Assembly: GCF_004355005.1 (NCBI RefSeq)
Contig: NZ_SMSJ01000018.1
Coordinates: 48,462-112,461 of the forward strand
Length of the DNA stretch: 64,000 nt
Direction: 5' to 3'
Origin: Dankookia rubra
GTDB taxonomy: Bacteria; Pseudomonadota; Alphaproteobacteria; Acetobacterales; Acetobacteraceae
The notes beneath the pieces were generated by a model that was given only the letters and a program-made list of their open reading frames with translations, was not told the DNA's origin and made no database searches. The position numbers and the translations under genes are program-made. Shown in pieces: positions 34,297 to 43,305 of the stretch. Numbering within the stretch: position 1 is the stretch's first letter; each line of letters starts with the position of its first letter.

Positions 34297-34802
34297 GACG
34301 GATCGCAGAGCCAGGCGCGGGCCACGGCCGTCATTCCGCATCCCGGGCATTGCAGGATGGCGTGCCTCGTGTTGACGCATGACGCCGTTGCTAGGGCGCG
34401 GCGCCGGAACAGCCCGGCGCCGCAAGCCCCGGCCAGCCGGCGAAGCGGACAGATATCGTCTCCTGGCGCCCGCCATCCTCACCCTTGCGGTAATCGCTTC
34501 AGTTGCGGGCGGCAATGAATCCACCCCTGCGCCGCGGGCATTCGCCGCCTTGCTGAGGTCGGATGCCGGCGGTCTGATCACCGGTTCAACTGCGGCGCCG
34601 GGCCTGCCGCACCGTTGGCCCGAGGACCCAATGGAGCGGCGCGCGTCCCGCTTCCCGGCGCTTTCCCGCCCGCGGGCAAGATGCAGCGTGCTGCCCGGAC
34701 ATGGCCGCCGATCGCCAGCGCCTGGCGGACCGGGTGCTGGCGGCAGCCCGCCGTCGGGTCCATATGGCGGGCTGGGCCGCAACGCGGCGGAGCGCGCGAC
34801 AC
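34297..34802. other. 506-bp stretch without a supportable gene
   Basis: A plus-strand frame opens at 34379 and encodes one short hydrophobic segment (LLAPAILTLAVIASVAGG), but it has no ribosome site or family pattern and continues as an out-of-frame shadow through the following two genes. The minus-strand frame here is Arg/Pro-rich shadow. The sequence probably holds the promoter of the DUF6489 gene, but no boxes could be identified. Confidence 0.5.
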
Positions 34803-35072
34803 ATGAAGGTCAATGTCGAGATCGATTGCACCCCGGAGGAGGCCCGGCGCTTTCTTGGCCTGCCCGACCTGCGGCCGATGCAGGATGCGGTCATGGCCAA
34901 GGTGCAGCAGCAGATGCTGGACGCCGTGAACGTCCTGTCGCCCGAGAGCCTGCTGAAGACCTGGATGCCGCTGGCGCCGCAATCACCGGAACAGATGCGC
35001 GACGCCATGGCGGCGATGTTCCGCATGTTCACCCCCGGTGGCGGCGCCGGCGGCAAGTCCGGGCCGGGCTGA
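34803..35072 (+). CDS. DUF6489 family protein
   Basis: This 89-residue protein begins MKVNVEIDCTPEEARRFLGLPDL and continues with MQDAVMAKVQQQMLDAV and LSPESLLKTWMPLAPQSPEQM, the typical pattern of a small alphaproteobacterial family of unknown function. A Gly-rich tail follows. The ATG at 34803 matches the family start; the longer frame from 34701 adds Arg-rich sequence without support. It is followed within 9 bp by tonB. Confidence 0.8.
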   Translation: MKVNVEIDCTPEEARRFLGLPDLRPMQDAVMAKVQQQMLDAVNVLSPESLLKTWMPLAPQSPEQMRDAMAAMFRMFTPGGGAGGKSGPG

Positions 35073-35081
35073 CCGCCAGGC

Positions 35082-36158
35082 GTGCGAGCCACCGAGCCAC
35101 CGGCGATCGAACGGCCCGCCATAGCGCCGCGCCCGCCGCTGGCCTGGCCGCGGGTCGTGGCCGAACCCGCGGCGCGGCCGCGCGCCCGGCGCACCCGGCG
35201 CGGCGGCCTGCGGCCGGGGCTGGCGGCCTCGGCCCTGCTACATGGCGGCTTCTTCGCGCTGATCGTGCTGGCGGTGATGACCCGGGCGCCGCCGCGCGAG
35301 CCGGGTTCGACCGAGGGCTTCGCGGTCGAGTTCATGCCGCCCGAGGATGCCCCGCCCGGCGGGCCGCCGACGCCGCCGGCACCACTGCAGTCCATCCCCC
35401 AGTCCGTCCCGCCCCCGCCGCCCCCGCCCTCGCCGCCGCGCCCCCCGCAGCCGCAGCGGGACGTGGCCCCCCCGCCGCTGCCGCTGGCGCCGACGGCGCC
35501 GCGCCTCGCCGTACCGGCCGCGCCACCGGTGCCCGTTCCACCGTTACCCGACCTACGCGTCGCCGAGGCTCCGCCGCCGCTGCCGGCCCAGCCCGATGCC
35601 CTGCCCCTGCCGCCGCCCCCGCCACCCCGCCAGGAGCAGTCGCAGCAGGAAGCCTCGGTCATTGCCCCGCCGCGCCCGGCCAGGCCGGCGCCGCCGCCCA
35701 CCGAACGCCTGCCCGGTCTCTGGCTGCCGGACGGCGCAAGGCTGGCACCCTCGCCCGCGCCGCGGACGGACGCTCCGGCGCGCCGGGGAATGGACCTCTC
35801 GCTCGACACCCTGTCCGTCATCGGCCGCTATCGGCCGGAGCCGCAGGTCAGCGTCCGCGGCGCCAATGTCGGGGATGACTGGCGCCGCGGCTTCCGCCGC
35901 TGGCTCGACGAGAACGTGCGCTACCCCGCCAATGCCGCCGCCGTGGGGGATGAGGGGGTGAACCGCATCCAGTTGCTGGTGGCACCCGACGGGCGAGTGA
36001 AGTCCTGGCGCATCGTGCGGCGCTCCGGCTCGGTCTGGCTGGATGCCGGGCTGGAGGGTCCGTTCCGCAATGCGGTGCTGCCCGCCTTCCCGCCAGGCGC
36101 GGATCCCGAGGGAGTGGAGATCAACTTGACCGTCCACTGGAACATCATCCGCCAATAG
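35082..36158 (+). CDS. TonB-family energy-transducing protein
   Basis: This 358-residue protein has a basic cytoplasmic start, one membrane anchor (AASALLHGGFFALIVLAVMT, about residues 48-67) whose SALLHGG pattern with the conserved His is typical of TonB, a very long Pro/Ala-rich periplasmic spacer (about 90-210), and a C-terminal TonB-like domain (WLDENVRYPANAAAVGDEG, then VKSWRIVRRSGSVWLDAGLEG). It couples the proton-motive force to outer-membrane receptors. No exbB/exbD or receptor gene is nearby. The start is a GTG at 35082. Confidence 0.9.
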   Translation: MRATEPPAIERPAIAPRPPLAWPRVVAEPAARPRARRTRRGGLRPGLAASALLHGGFFALIVLAVMTRAPPREPGSTEGFAVEFMPPEDAPPGGPPTPPAPLQSIPQSVPPPPPPPSPPRPPQPQRDVAPPPLPLAPTAPRLAVPAAPPVPVPPLPDLRVAEAPPPLPAQPDALPLPPPPPPRQEQSQQEASVIAPPRPARPAPPPTERLPGLWLPDGARLAPSPAPRTDAPARRGMDLSLDTLSVIGRYRPEPQVSVRGANVGDDWRRGFRRWLDENVRYPANAAAVGDEGVNRIQLLVAPDGRVKSWRIVRRSGSVWLDAGLEGPFRNAVLPAFPPGADPEGVEINLTVHWNIIRQ

Positions 36159-36349
36159 GCCGGCCAACCGCGCGCCAAGGCGGCGCCGCGGCGGGACGCA
36201 TCGGCTGTGCACCAGGCGGGAGCCTGTCGTCGCGGCCAGCGTTACCGCGAGGGCTCCGGGCAGGGTGCGATGGCCGCCCGGGTTGCCGGAATGGCTGCTT
36301 GCCGCCGCAAGCCCCTCTCGGGTGTGCAATTGTCTGGACCTGGCTTATG

Positions 36350-36360
36350 CTGCGGCGCAA
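36350..36360. promoter_or_regulatory. PhaR-like motif upstream of the DUF3141 gene
   Basis: CTGCGGCGCAA lies 31 bases before the DUF3141 start and differs by one base from the CTGC-N3-GCAG core recognised by PhaR-type regulators of PHA granule genes. It is short and could occur by chance in G+C-rich DNA. Confidence 0.25.
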
Positions 36361-36391
36361 CATAAGGCCGCGAGGAAGGAACGCCTAACCA

Positions 36392-38686
36392 ATGACTATG
36401 CTGCCTCCGCCCCCGGCCCGCGAGCTCATGATGCGCGGGGCCGAGACCATGTCCCGCGTGATGGACCAGGCCCGCGCCCTGGCGGATGTTACCCGCCGGC
36501 AGGCCGAGGCGCTGCGGCCGGGTTTCGCCCCGCCGAAGGCGCCGCCGCCGCCCGCCAATCCCGCCACGCTGGCGCGCGACGCCGCCGAATACGCGGTGGA
36601 TGCCGCGCAGCGCGCCGTCCTGTTCTGGGACACCATGCACCAGGCCGGCAATACCTTCACCGAGCACGAGGAGGCCGGCTGCCCGCCGGTGCTGTTCTTC
36701 GACTACGAGATGGTGGTCGACGGTCGCACCCTGTCGCGGCCCTGCAACTACGCCCTGGTGCGCATCCAGGTGCCGGAGGATTGCCCGCCGACCGACCCGA
36801 AGCTCAGGCCCTTCGTCATCATCGACCCGCGCGCCGGCCACGGCGCCGGCATCGGCGGCTTCAAGTCGGACAGCCAGGTGGGCGTCGCGCTGCGCCGCGG
36901 CCACCCGGTCTACTTCGTGATCTTCTTCCGCGACCCGGAGCCGGGCCAGACGATCCTCGACATCACCCGGGCCGAGGGTATCTTCCTTGAGAAGGTGCAC
37001 GAGGCGCATCCGCAGGCGCCGAAGCCGGTGGTGATCGGCAATTGCCAGGGCGGCTGGGCGGTGATGATGCTGGGCGCCTCGCAGCCCGAGCTCACCGGCG
37101 CGCTGGTGCTGAACGGCGCGCCGCTCTCCTACTGGGCGGGTGAGCGCGGGCGGAACCCGATGCGCTACCTCGGCGGCCTCGCCGGCGGGTCATGGCCCGC
37201 GGCGCTGATGGCCGATCTCGGCAACGGCAAGTTCGACGGCGCCGGGCTGGTGCTGAACTTCGAGAGCCTGTCGCCGGCCAATACCTGGTTCAAAAAGTAC
37301 TACAACCTGTTCCAGAAGGCCGATACCGAGGCCGAGCGCTTCCTCGAGTTCGAGCGCTGGTGGGGCGGCTACTTCCTGATGAACCGCGACGAGATCCGCT
37401 GGATCGTCGAGAACCTCTTCATTGGTGACCGTTTCGCCCGCGGCGAGATCAGCGCCGGCGGTGGCGCCACCTTCAACATGCGCGCCGTCCGCTCGCCCGT
37501 GGTGGTCTTCGCCTCGGCCGGCGACAACATCACCCCGCCCGGCCAGGCGCTGCGCTGGATCGCCGACGTCTACCGCGACGAGCAGGAGATCAAGGCGCTC
37601 GGCCAGACCATCGTCTACCTGATGCATGACGACATCGGCCATCTCGGCATCTTCGTCTCCGGCGCGGTGGCGCTGAAGGAGCATTCCGAGATCGCCGAGC
37701 TGCTGACCATCATCGACAGCGTCGCGCCCGGCCTCTACGAAATGCTGATCACCCGCGAGACCGACAGCAACGCCTGGCAGGTGGAGCTGAAGGAAAGGAC
37801 CATGGCGGATATCCGCGCACGCAGCGGAGAAGCCAAGAACGAGGCCTTCCCGGCGGTCGCCAAGATCTCGGCGCTGAACCAGTCGATGTACGACCTCTTC
37901 GTCGCGCCGGTGGTGCGGCAGATGGCGACCGAGGAGAGCGCCGAGACGCGCCGGCAGATGCACCCGTTGCGGCTACGTCGGACCCTGGTCAGCGACAAGA
38001 ACCCGCTGATGGCGCCGGTCCCCGCACTGGCCGAGCAGGTGAAGCGGAACCGCCGCCCGGCGCGGCCGGACAATCCCTTCCTCGCCTGGGAGAGCCTCTG
38101 GGCCGAGAGCGTCGAGCGCAGCCTGGATACCTGGCGCGACTGGCGCGATGCCTGGACGGAGATCGCCTTCCACGGCGTCTATGGCGCGCTGGCCGCGGTC
38201 GGCGTGGCCGGCGGCGAGACGCCGGAGGAGGCGCCCTCCGCCGCGTCGCTGGCCGATGCGCCGGAAGTCCGCCAGGCGCTCTCGCGCATTGCCGCCGGCG
38301 GCTATGCCGAGGCGGTGGTGCGGATGATGATCCTGCTGGCCCAGGCCCGCGGCGGCGTCCGGCGTTCGCGCCTCGCCCGGTCCAATGCGCTGATGCAGAA
38401 CGAGACGCCCTTCAGCGAGATGACCGCCAGCGCCCGTCAGGCGCTGATCCGCGAGCAGACCGTGATCGCCAGCATGGCTCCGGCCGAGGCGCTGGCCGCC
38501 CTGCCGAGGCTGCTGCCGAAGCTGGCCGACCGCCGCCGTGCCATGGCCTCGGTCGAGGACGTGGCCGGGCCGGAGGAGGAACTGGGCGACGCGGCGCTGG
38601 CGATGCTGCGACAGCTGCGCAGCGCGCTCGGGCTGAGCGGCGGGCTGGTGCCGGTCGGCTACGAGGTGGCGGCCGTGCCGGACTGA
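36392..38686 (+). CDS. DUF3141 protein, PHA-synthase-like alpha/beta hydrolase fold
   Basis: This 764-residue protein begins with a helical, phasin-like 90-residue segment (RGAETMSRVMDQARALADV). An alpha/beta-hydrolase-type core follows with PFVIIDPRAGHGAGIGGFK, and then a nucleophile elbow with cysteine, VIGNCQGGWAVMMLG near residue 214. This is the Cys-type elbow of PhaC synthases rather than a serine lipase box. FASAGDNITPP supplies the acid and MHDDIGHLGIFVSG the candidate His. A further helical C-terminal half has no recognised domain. The gene stands alone and has an AAGGAA ribosome site. The catalytic activity is unknown. Confidence 0.88.
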   Translation: MTMLPPPPARELMMRGAETMSRVMDQARALADVTRRQAEALRPGFAPPKAPPPPANPATLARDAAEYAVDAAQRAVLFWDTMHQAGNTFTEHEEAGCPPVLFFDYEMVVDGRTLSRPCNYALVRIQVPEDCPPTDPKLRPFVIIDPRAGHGAGIGGFKSDSQVGVALRRGHPVYFVIFFRDPEPGQTILDITRAEGIFLEKVHEAHPQAPKPVVIGNCQGGWAVMMLGASQPELTGALVLNGAPLSYWAGERGRNPMRYLGGLAGGSWPAALMADLGNGKFDGAGLVLNFESLSPANTWFKKYYNLFQKADTEAERFLEFERWWGGYFLMNRDEIRWIVENLFIGDRFARGEISAGGGATFNMRAVRSPVVVFASAGDNITPPGQALRWIADVYRDEQEIKALGQTIVYLMHDDIGHLGIFVSGAVALKEHSEIAELLTIIDSVAPGLYEMLITRETDSNAWQVELKERTMADIRARSGEAKNEAFPAVAKISALNQSMYDLFVAPVVRQMATEESAETRRQMHPLRLRRTLVSDKNPLMAPVPALAEQVKRNRRPARPDNPFLAWESLWAESVERSLDTWRDWRDAWTEIAFHGVYGALAAVGVAGGETPEEAPSAASLADAPEVRQALSRIAAGGYAEAVVRMMILLAQARGGVRRSRLARSNALMQNETPFSEMTASARQALIREQTVIASMAPAEALAALPRLLPKLADRRRAMASVEDVAGPEEELGDAALAMLRQLRSALGLSGGLVPVGYEVAAVPD

Positions 38687-38716
38687 GCCGCCGGGGGGGC
38701 GCCGGCGTCCCTCCCC

Positions 38717-39526
38717 TTACCGCCCCTTGAAGTCGGGCTTGCGCTTCTCGTTGAAGGCCTTGATCCCCTCGATCCGGTCCTCGGTCGGGATCAGCTGGTA
38801 GTATGCCTCGATCTCGAAGAGCATGCCGCTGGCGCGGTCCATCTGCAGGCCCTGGGTGATCGACTTCTTGGCCTGCCGGACGCTCAACGGCGCATTGGCG
38901 GCGATGGTCCTCGCGGTTTCCAGCACCGCCGGAAGGAGCTCGGCCGCGGGATGGAGCTTGTTCACCATGCCCCAGGCCAGCGCGTCGGCGGCCGAGAAGG
39001 GCCGTCCGGTCAGGATCACCTCCTTCGCCCGCCGCTCACCGATGGTGCGCGGCAGGTTCTGCGTGCCGCCGGCGCCCGGCATGATGCCGAGCGTCACTTC
39101 GGTGAGGGCGAAGCGCGCCGTCTCGGCCGCATAGGCGAAGTCGCAGCAGAGCGCGAGCTCGAGCCCCCCGGCGAAGGCGGCGCCGTTGATCGCGCCGAGC
39201 AGCGGCGGCGGGCAGGCCAGCACGGCGCGGGCCATGCGTTCGAACAGGTAATGCTGGGCGGAAAAATCGGCATCCGTCATGCCGTTCCGCTCCTTCAGGT
39301 CGGCCCCGGCGCAGAAGGCGCGCTCCCCCGCCCCGGTCAGCACGACGCAACGATAGGCGCCGGGGGTCGCCTCCAGCGCCTGGAAGACCTCGATGAGCTC
39401 GCGTCCCATCTGGCTGGTGAAGGCATTCGCCCGTTCCGGGCGGTTCAGCGTCACTTGCAGGATATGCTCGGCCGGCTCCTGGACCAGCAGGGTATGGAAG
39501 GCGCGGTCGAGCGCGGCGAGCTGCAT
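38717..39526 (-). CDS. Enoyl-CoA hydratase/isomerase family protein
   Basis: This 269-residue crotonase-fold enzyme has the oxyanion-hole segment AFCAGADLKE near residue 70 and the second oxyanion segment NGAAFAGGLELALCCDF. Both candidate catalytic acids are present, Glu in GGLELA and Glu in ALTEVTLGIMPGAGGTQNLPR. The C-terminal FNEKRKPDFKGR is the usual ending of hydratases. It would hydrate trans-2-enoyl-CoA in beta-oxidation-like catabolism. It diverges from the amidohydrolase across 109 bp and converges with the DUF3141 gene. Confidence 0.95.
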   Translation of the reverse strand: MQLAALDRAFHTLLVQEPAEHILQVTLNRPERANAFTSQMGRELIEVFQALEATPGAYRCVVLTGAGERAFCAGADLKERNGMTDADFSAQHYLFERMARAVLACPPPLLGAINGAAFAGGLELALCCDFAYAAETARFALTEVTLGIMPGAGGTQNLPRTIGERRAKEVILTGRPFSAADALAWGMVNKLHPAAELLPAVLETARTIAANAPLSVRQAKKSITQGLQMDRASGMLFEIEAYYQLIPTEDRIEGIKAFNEKRKPDFKGR

Positions 39527-39635
39527 GATGGGTCTCCTCGGTCAAGGGGGCGGGACGCTACGCCCCCACCGCCGGGCTTGGAACCCCATCCAAAAAAGCC
39601 TAGCCTGCTACACAACAGGCAAAGGGAAACGGACC

Positions 39636-41333
39636 ATGGACGACCTGGTAATCCGCGGCGGCAGCGTCATCGACGGCAGCGGCGCCCCGGCCCGGCGGGC
39701 GGACGTTTCGATCAAGGATGGGCGGATTGCGGCCATCGGCGAGGGCCTGCCGCGCGGTGCCGAGGAGATCGACGCGAGCGGCCGCCTGGTCACCCCGGGC
39801 TTCGTCGACATCCACACGCATTACGACGGCCAGGCGGTGTGGGACAGCCATCTCGCGCCCTCGGCCATCCACGGCGTCACCACCGCGGTGATGGGCAATT
39901 GCGGCGTCGGCTTCGCGCCGGTCCGCCCGGGCACCGAGATGCAGCTCATCGAGCTGATGGAGGGTGTCGAGGACATCCCCGCCCCGGTCCTTTCCCAAGG
40001 TCTCGACTTCAAATGGGAGAGCTTCGCCGAATACCTCGCGGTGCTCGACGCCAAGCCGCGTGACATCGACATCTGTGCCCTCGTCCCGCACGCCGCCGTG
40101 CGGGTCTACGTAATGGGCGAGCGGGCCCTGGCGCTGGAAAATGCCAACCAGGGCGACATTGCCGAAATGCGCCGCCTCGTCGCCGAGGCAGTCGAGGCGG
40201 GCGCCTTCGGCTTCTCGACCAGCCGCACCATCAGCCACAAGACACTGAAGGGCGACTTCACCCCGACGCTGCGGGCGCAGGAGGAGGAGCTGTCCGGCAT
40301 CGCCGACGGGCTGCGCGCCGTCGGCCGCGGCTTCATGGAATTCGTCTCCGACTTCAACCAGCCCGACCCGGCGACCGAGTTCGGCCTGATCCGCCGCGTG
40401 GTGGAACGCAGCGGCCGGCCGGCGGTCTTCTCCCTGACGCAGCGGCACGACCGCACCGAGGTCTGGAAGGAGCTGCTCGCGCTCTCGAACCAGGCGGCGC
40501 GTGACGGCGTGCAGATCCGCCCGGTCTTCCCGCCGCGGCCGATCGGCATTCTGATGGGGCTGCTCGGCAGCCAGAACCCGTTCAGCGGCGCGCCCTCCTA
40601 CAAGGCGATCGCGCATCTGCCGGTCGACCAGCGCGTCGCCGCGATGCGCGACCCGGCGACCCGTGCCCGCATCCTGTCGGAGGACCGCTTCGCCGGCAGC
40701 AACTTCCCGCTGCTGACCCGGCTCTCCTTCGACCGCATGTTCCCCTTCGGCGACCCGCCCGACTACACCCCGCCGAAGGAGAGCAGCATCGGCGCCCAGG
40801 CGGCGCGCGAGGGCCGGGCGCCGGAGGAGGTCGCCTACGACATGCTGCTGGCCGATGAGGGCCAGAGCTTCATCTTCTGCGCCCTGACCAACTATGCCGA
40901 CTACACCGTCGATGCCAGCGAGGAGCTGCTGCGCCACCCCAACACCATTGTCGGTCTCTCGGATGGCGGCGCGCATGTCGGCTTCATCTCCGACGGCAGC
41001 TTTCCCAGCCACCTGCTGGCCTATTGGGGCAAGCGGCGCGGGATGAAGGTGGAAGAGCTCGTGCGCCGGCAGACCAGCGACACCGCCCGTGCCGCCGGGC
41101 TGCACGACCGCGGGCTGCTGAAGCCGGGCCTGCGTGCCGACATCAACGTCATCGACTGGGACGCGTTGGCGCTGGACCGGCCGGGGATGCTCTACGACCT
41201 GCCGGGCGGCGGGCGGCGGCTGATGCAGACGGTGCGCGGCTACGACGCCACCATCGTCGCCGGGGCCGTGACCTACCGTCACGGCGAGGCGACCGGCGCG
41301 CTGCCCGGCAAGCTGGTGCGCTGCCCGGCCTGA
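39636..41333 (+). CDS. N-acyl-D-amino-acid deacylase-type amidohydrolase
   Basis: This 565-residue amidohydrolase opens with LVIRGGSVIDGSGAPARRADVSI. The metal-binding HTHYDGQ lies near residue 67 and is followed by TTAVMGNCGVGFAPVRPG, both typical of the D-aminoacylase branch. The late Asp is in GLSDGGAHVGFISDGS, and the C-terminal beta-domain ends with a VNVIDW-like strand (DINVIDWDAL). It removes acyl groups from N-acyl-D-amino acids or related amides. The ATG at 39636 is within the conserved start. The downstream MFS transporter may share its role. Confidence 0.93.
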   Translation: MDDLVIRGGSVIDGSGAPARRADVSIKDGRIAAIGEGLPRGAEEIDASGRLVTPGFVDIHTHYDGQAVWDSHLAPSAIHGVTTAVMGNCGVGFAPVRPGTEMQLIELMEGVEDIPAPVLSQGLDFKWESFAEYLAVLDAKPRDIDICALVPHAAVRVYVMGERALALENANQGDIAEMRRLVAEAVEAGAFGFSTSRTISHKTLKGDFTPTLRAQEEELSGIADGLRAVGRGFMEFVSDFNQPDPATEFGLIRRVVERSGRPAVFSLTQRHDRTEVWKELLALSNQAARDGVQIRPVFPPRPIGILMGLLGSQNPFSGAPSYKAIAHLPVDQRVAAMRDPATRARILSEDRFAGSNFPLLTRLSFDRMFPFGDPPDYTPPKESSIGAQAAREGRAPEEVAYDMLLADEGQSFIFCALTNYADYTVDASEELLRHPNTIVGLSDGGAHVGFISDGSFPSHLLAYWGKRRGMKVEELVRRQTSDTARAAGLHDRGLLKPGLRADINVIDWDALALDRPGMLYDLPGGGRRLMQTVRGYDATIVAGAVTYRHGEATGALPGKLVRCPA

Positions 41334-41340
41334 CAATGAA

Positions 41341-41368
41341 GGCCGGGGAGCAGGTATTCTCCCCGGCC
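41341..41368 (+). terminator. Strong GC hairpin after the amidohydrolase
   Basis: The inverted repeat GGCCGGGGAG (41341-41350) / CTCCCCGGCC (41359-41368) is perfect over 10 bp with an 8-base loop and starts seven bases after the stop codon. The following CCCTCATCTATTTC is only weakly T-rich. It doubles as the first palindrome of repeat copy B. Confidence 0.6.
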
Positions 41369-41467
41369 CCCTCATCTATTTCTGCAAGTCCAGACCCTCT
41401 GCGCCGCGAGTGCCAAGCCCACAAAAAGGAAGGGTGGGGTTTGAGGCGGGAATACGTTTCCCTCCCC
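41341..41467. repeat. Dispersed intergenic repeat, copy B, bounded by palindromes
   Basis: This 127-bp intergenic element opens with the palindrome GGGGAGCAGGTATTCTCCCC (41345-41364) and closes with GGGAATACGTTTCCC (41448-41462) followed by TCCCC. Between them are GCGCCG leading to GTGCCAA (41410-41416) and GAAGGGT (41429-41435), in the same order as in copy A at 1373-1483. It fills the gap between the amidohydrolase and the MFS gene. Confidence 0.55.
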
Positions 41468-41489
41468 GATCCTGCTGAGGAGTTCAACA

Positions 41490-42719
41490 ATGGCCATGGA
41501 GCGCCAGTTCCGCCTGCTGCTGCTGGCGCTCGGGGCGATGTTCGCGCAGCAGACCTTCGCCTCCATCGGCCGCGGTCTGCCGGCGGTGGTGGCGCCCGCG
41601 GTCATGGCCGACCTGCATTTCGATTCCGCCTGGTTCGGCACCTATGTCAGCCTCTCCGCGCTGGCGGCGCTGACCTTCCAGCTCGGCTGCGGCAGCTTCC
41701 TCATCCGCCATGGTGCCCTCCGCATGAGCCAGGTGGCGCTGGTCATGCTCGGCATCGGCCTCGGCGCCGCGGCCAGCGGCAATGTGCTGCTCTTCGTCAT
41801 CTCCGCGGTGATCGGCGGCGGCGGGGCGGCGGTCTCGACACCCGCCAGCTCGCACCTGCTGGGCCGTTACTGCCCGCCGCGCACCGCGCCGCTGGTTTAT
41901 TCCATCAAGCAAACCGCGGTGCCGGCCGGGCTGCTGCTGGCGGGGCTGCTGGGCCCGGCACTGATCGGCGGGACCGGCTGGCGCGGCACCTTCCTGGTTG
42001 CCGCCGCGGTCTGCCTCGGCTTCGTGCTGGTGCTGCAGCCGCTGCGCCGCGAATTCGATTCCGATCGGCAACCGAGCCGCCGCTTCCACCTGCGCGACTT
42101 CGGCACCACGCTCGGCACTGTCACCGCGACGCGCGACCTGCGGACGCTGTCCATGGCCTGCTTCGCTTTCAACGGGCTGCAGACCGTCTTCACCGCCTAT
42201 TTCATCATCTTCCTGACGACGCATGGCCAGGACCTGGCGGCGGCGGGGGCGATCTTTTCGCTGGCTATGGTCGTCGCGCTGCCCTGCCGCGTGCTCTGGG
42301 GCTGGCTCGGCAGCGGCTTCGTCGCGCCACGGCTGATGATGGCGGGTCTTGCCTTCGGCATGGCGGCCAGCACCGGGCTGCTGGGGGTCTTCGGCCATCG
42401 CTGGCCGCTATGGGCGATCGCCGCCGCCGGGATGGTGCTGAGCGCGACGGCAATGTCCTGGCACGGCGTGCTGCTGGCGGAGACGGCACGGCTGGCGCCG
42501 GCCAACATGCACGGTGCGGCGACCGGCGGCGTGCTCTCCTTCGGCCAGGTCGGCGCCTTCCTGCTGCCGCTGGCCTACGCCGCCTGCCTCAGCCTCACCG
42601 GCAGCCACGGCATGGGCTTCGTGGTCTGCGGACTGCCGGCGCTGCTGGTCGGCATCGCCCTGCTGCGCGGCGGCGGCGCGCAGCAGGCGGAGCCGGTTGC
42701 CTATTCGACCGCGACGTAG
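41490..42719 (+). CDS. Major facilitator superfamily transporter
   Basis: This 409-residue protein has about 12 hydrophobic segments in two sets of six, separated by a charged loop near residues 185-205 (PLRREFDSDRQPSRRFHL). The N-terminal half contains the IGRGLPAVVAPAVMADLHF and YSIKQTAVPAGLLLAG features seen in CynX/YbfB-like carriers. The substrate is unknown; position after an aminoacylase-type gene suggests an organic acid or acylated amino acid, which is inference. Its last 19 bases overlap the convergent cupin gene. Confidence 0.92.
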   Translation: MAMERQFRLLLLALGAMFAQQTFASIGRGLPAVVAPAVMADLHFDSAWFGTYVSLSALAALTFQLGCGSFLIRHGALRMSQVALVMLGIGLGAAASGNVLLFVISAVIGGGGAAVSTPASSHLLGRYCPPRTAPLVYSIKQTAVPAGLLLAGLLGPALIGGTGWRGTFLVAAAVCLGFVLVLQPLRREFDSDRQPSRRFHLRDFGTTLGTVTATRDLRTLSMACFAFNGLQTVFTAYFIIFLTTHGQDLAAAGAIFSLAMVVALPCRVLWGWLGSGFVAPRLMMAGLAFGMAASTGLLGVFGHRWPLWAIAAAGMVLSATAMSWHGVLLAETARLAPANMHGAATGGVLSFGQVGAFLLPLAYAACLSLTGSHGMGFVVCGLPALLVGIALLRGGGAQQAEPVAYSTAT

Positions 42720-43204
42720 GGCTGGCGCTTCACCTTGTCCATGTTCAGCCCCTCGATCCGCAGCAGGCGGGTGGCGCCGTCGCGGCGCGGGGAATGCAGC
42801 ACGCCCGGCTCGTACAGGTAGGCATCGCCTGGCTTCAGGACGTAGTCCTGGGTGCGCTTCGCCTTGCCGGGCCGGTCGCCCTCGGGCCGCGCCAGGCAGT
42901 CGTAGTCGGTCATGACCGTCTCGCCTTCCGCCTGGCCATAGATGGCCCAAGAGGGACCATGGTCGTGCGGGCTGCTGTTCTTTGCGCCCTGGTAGGCATG
43001 CGCGAGGATGGTGAAGCCGAGATCGGGATCCTCATACAGCACCTTCCGCTCCGGCGTGCCCTCGGGCAGGGCGGCGGCAACGAAGCCGGGATCCTTCAAG
43101 GCGGCCTGCACCAGTTCCACCACATGGACGCGGCCGGCGGGGCCGGGATCGGCGACCAGGGCCTGGCGGCATTGCCGGGCGAATTCCTCGACGGACAGGG
43201 ACAT
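42701..43204 (-). CDS. Cupin protein, cysteine-dioxygenase-like
   Basis: This 167-residue protein has a helical N-terminal part and a cupin barrel with the metal-binding pair in SSPHDHGPSWAIYGQAEGETV (about residues 77-97) and the second cupin motif PGDAYLYEPGVLHSPRRDG. The HDHG.SW.IYGQ pattern resembles the thiol-dioxygenase branch of cupins, which oxidise thiols using Fe(II), but no Cys-Tyr crosslink pair is evident. The ATG at 43204 has a GGAGGATCC-type ribosome site upstream. It diverges from the quinone reductase. Confidence 0.82.
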   Translation of the reverse strand: MSLSVEEFARQCRQALVADPGPAGRVHVVELVQAALKDPGFVAAALPEGTPERKVLYEDPDLGFTILAHAYQGAKNSSPHDHGPSWAIYGQAEGETVMTDYDCLARPEGDRPGKAKRTQDYVLKPGDAYLYEPGVLHSPRRDGATRLLRIEGLNMDKVKRQPYVAVE

Positions 43205-43305
43205 GGCGGGATCCTCCTTCCGCGCAAGCAAGCCGGGGGACGGGCGGGATGTCAAACCCCGCGCGCCTGCCGCAGGATAGCGCCAAGAATGCGGGAGGGC
43301 GAAGC

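Noticed and set aside
34379-35878. Plus-strand open frame of 499 codons after the KGG gene
   Set aside because: It has one short hydrophobic stretch but no ribosome site. Most of it lies out of frame over the DUF6489 and tonB genes, whose products are recognisable.
38687-38716. Hairpin between the DUF3141 and enoyl-CoA hydratase genes
   Set aside because: The G-run and C-run pair poorly around a mixed loop and there is no T-run. The 30-base gap is too short to judge.
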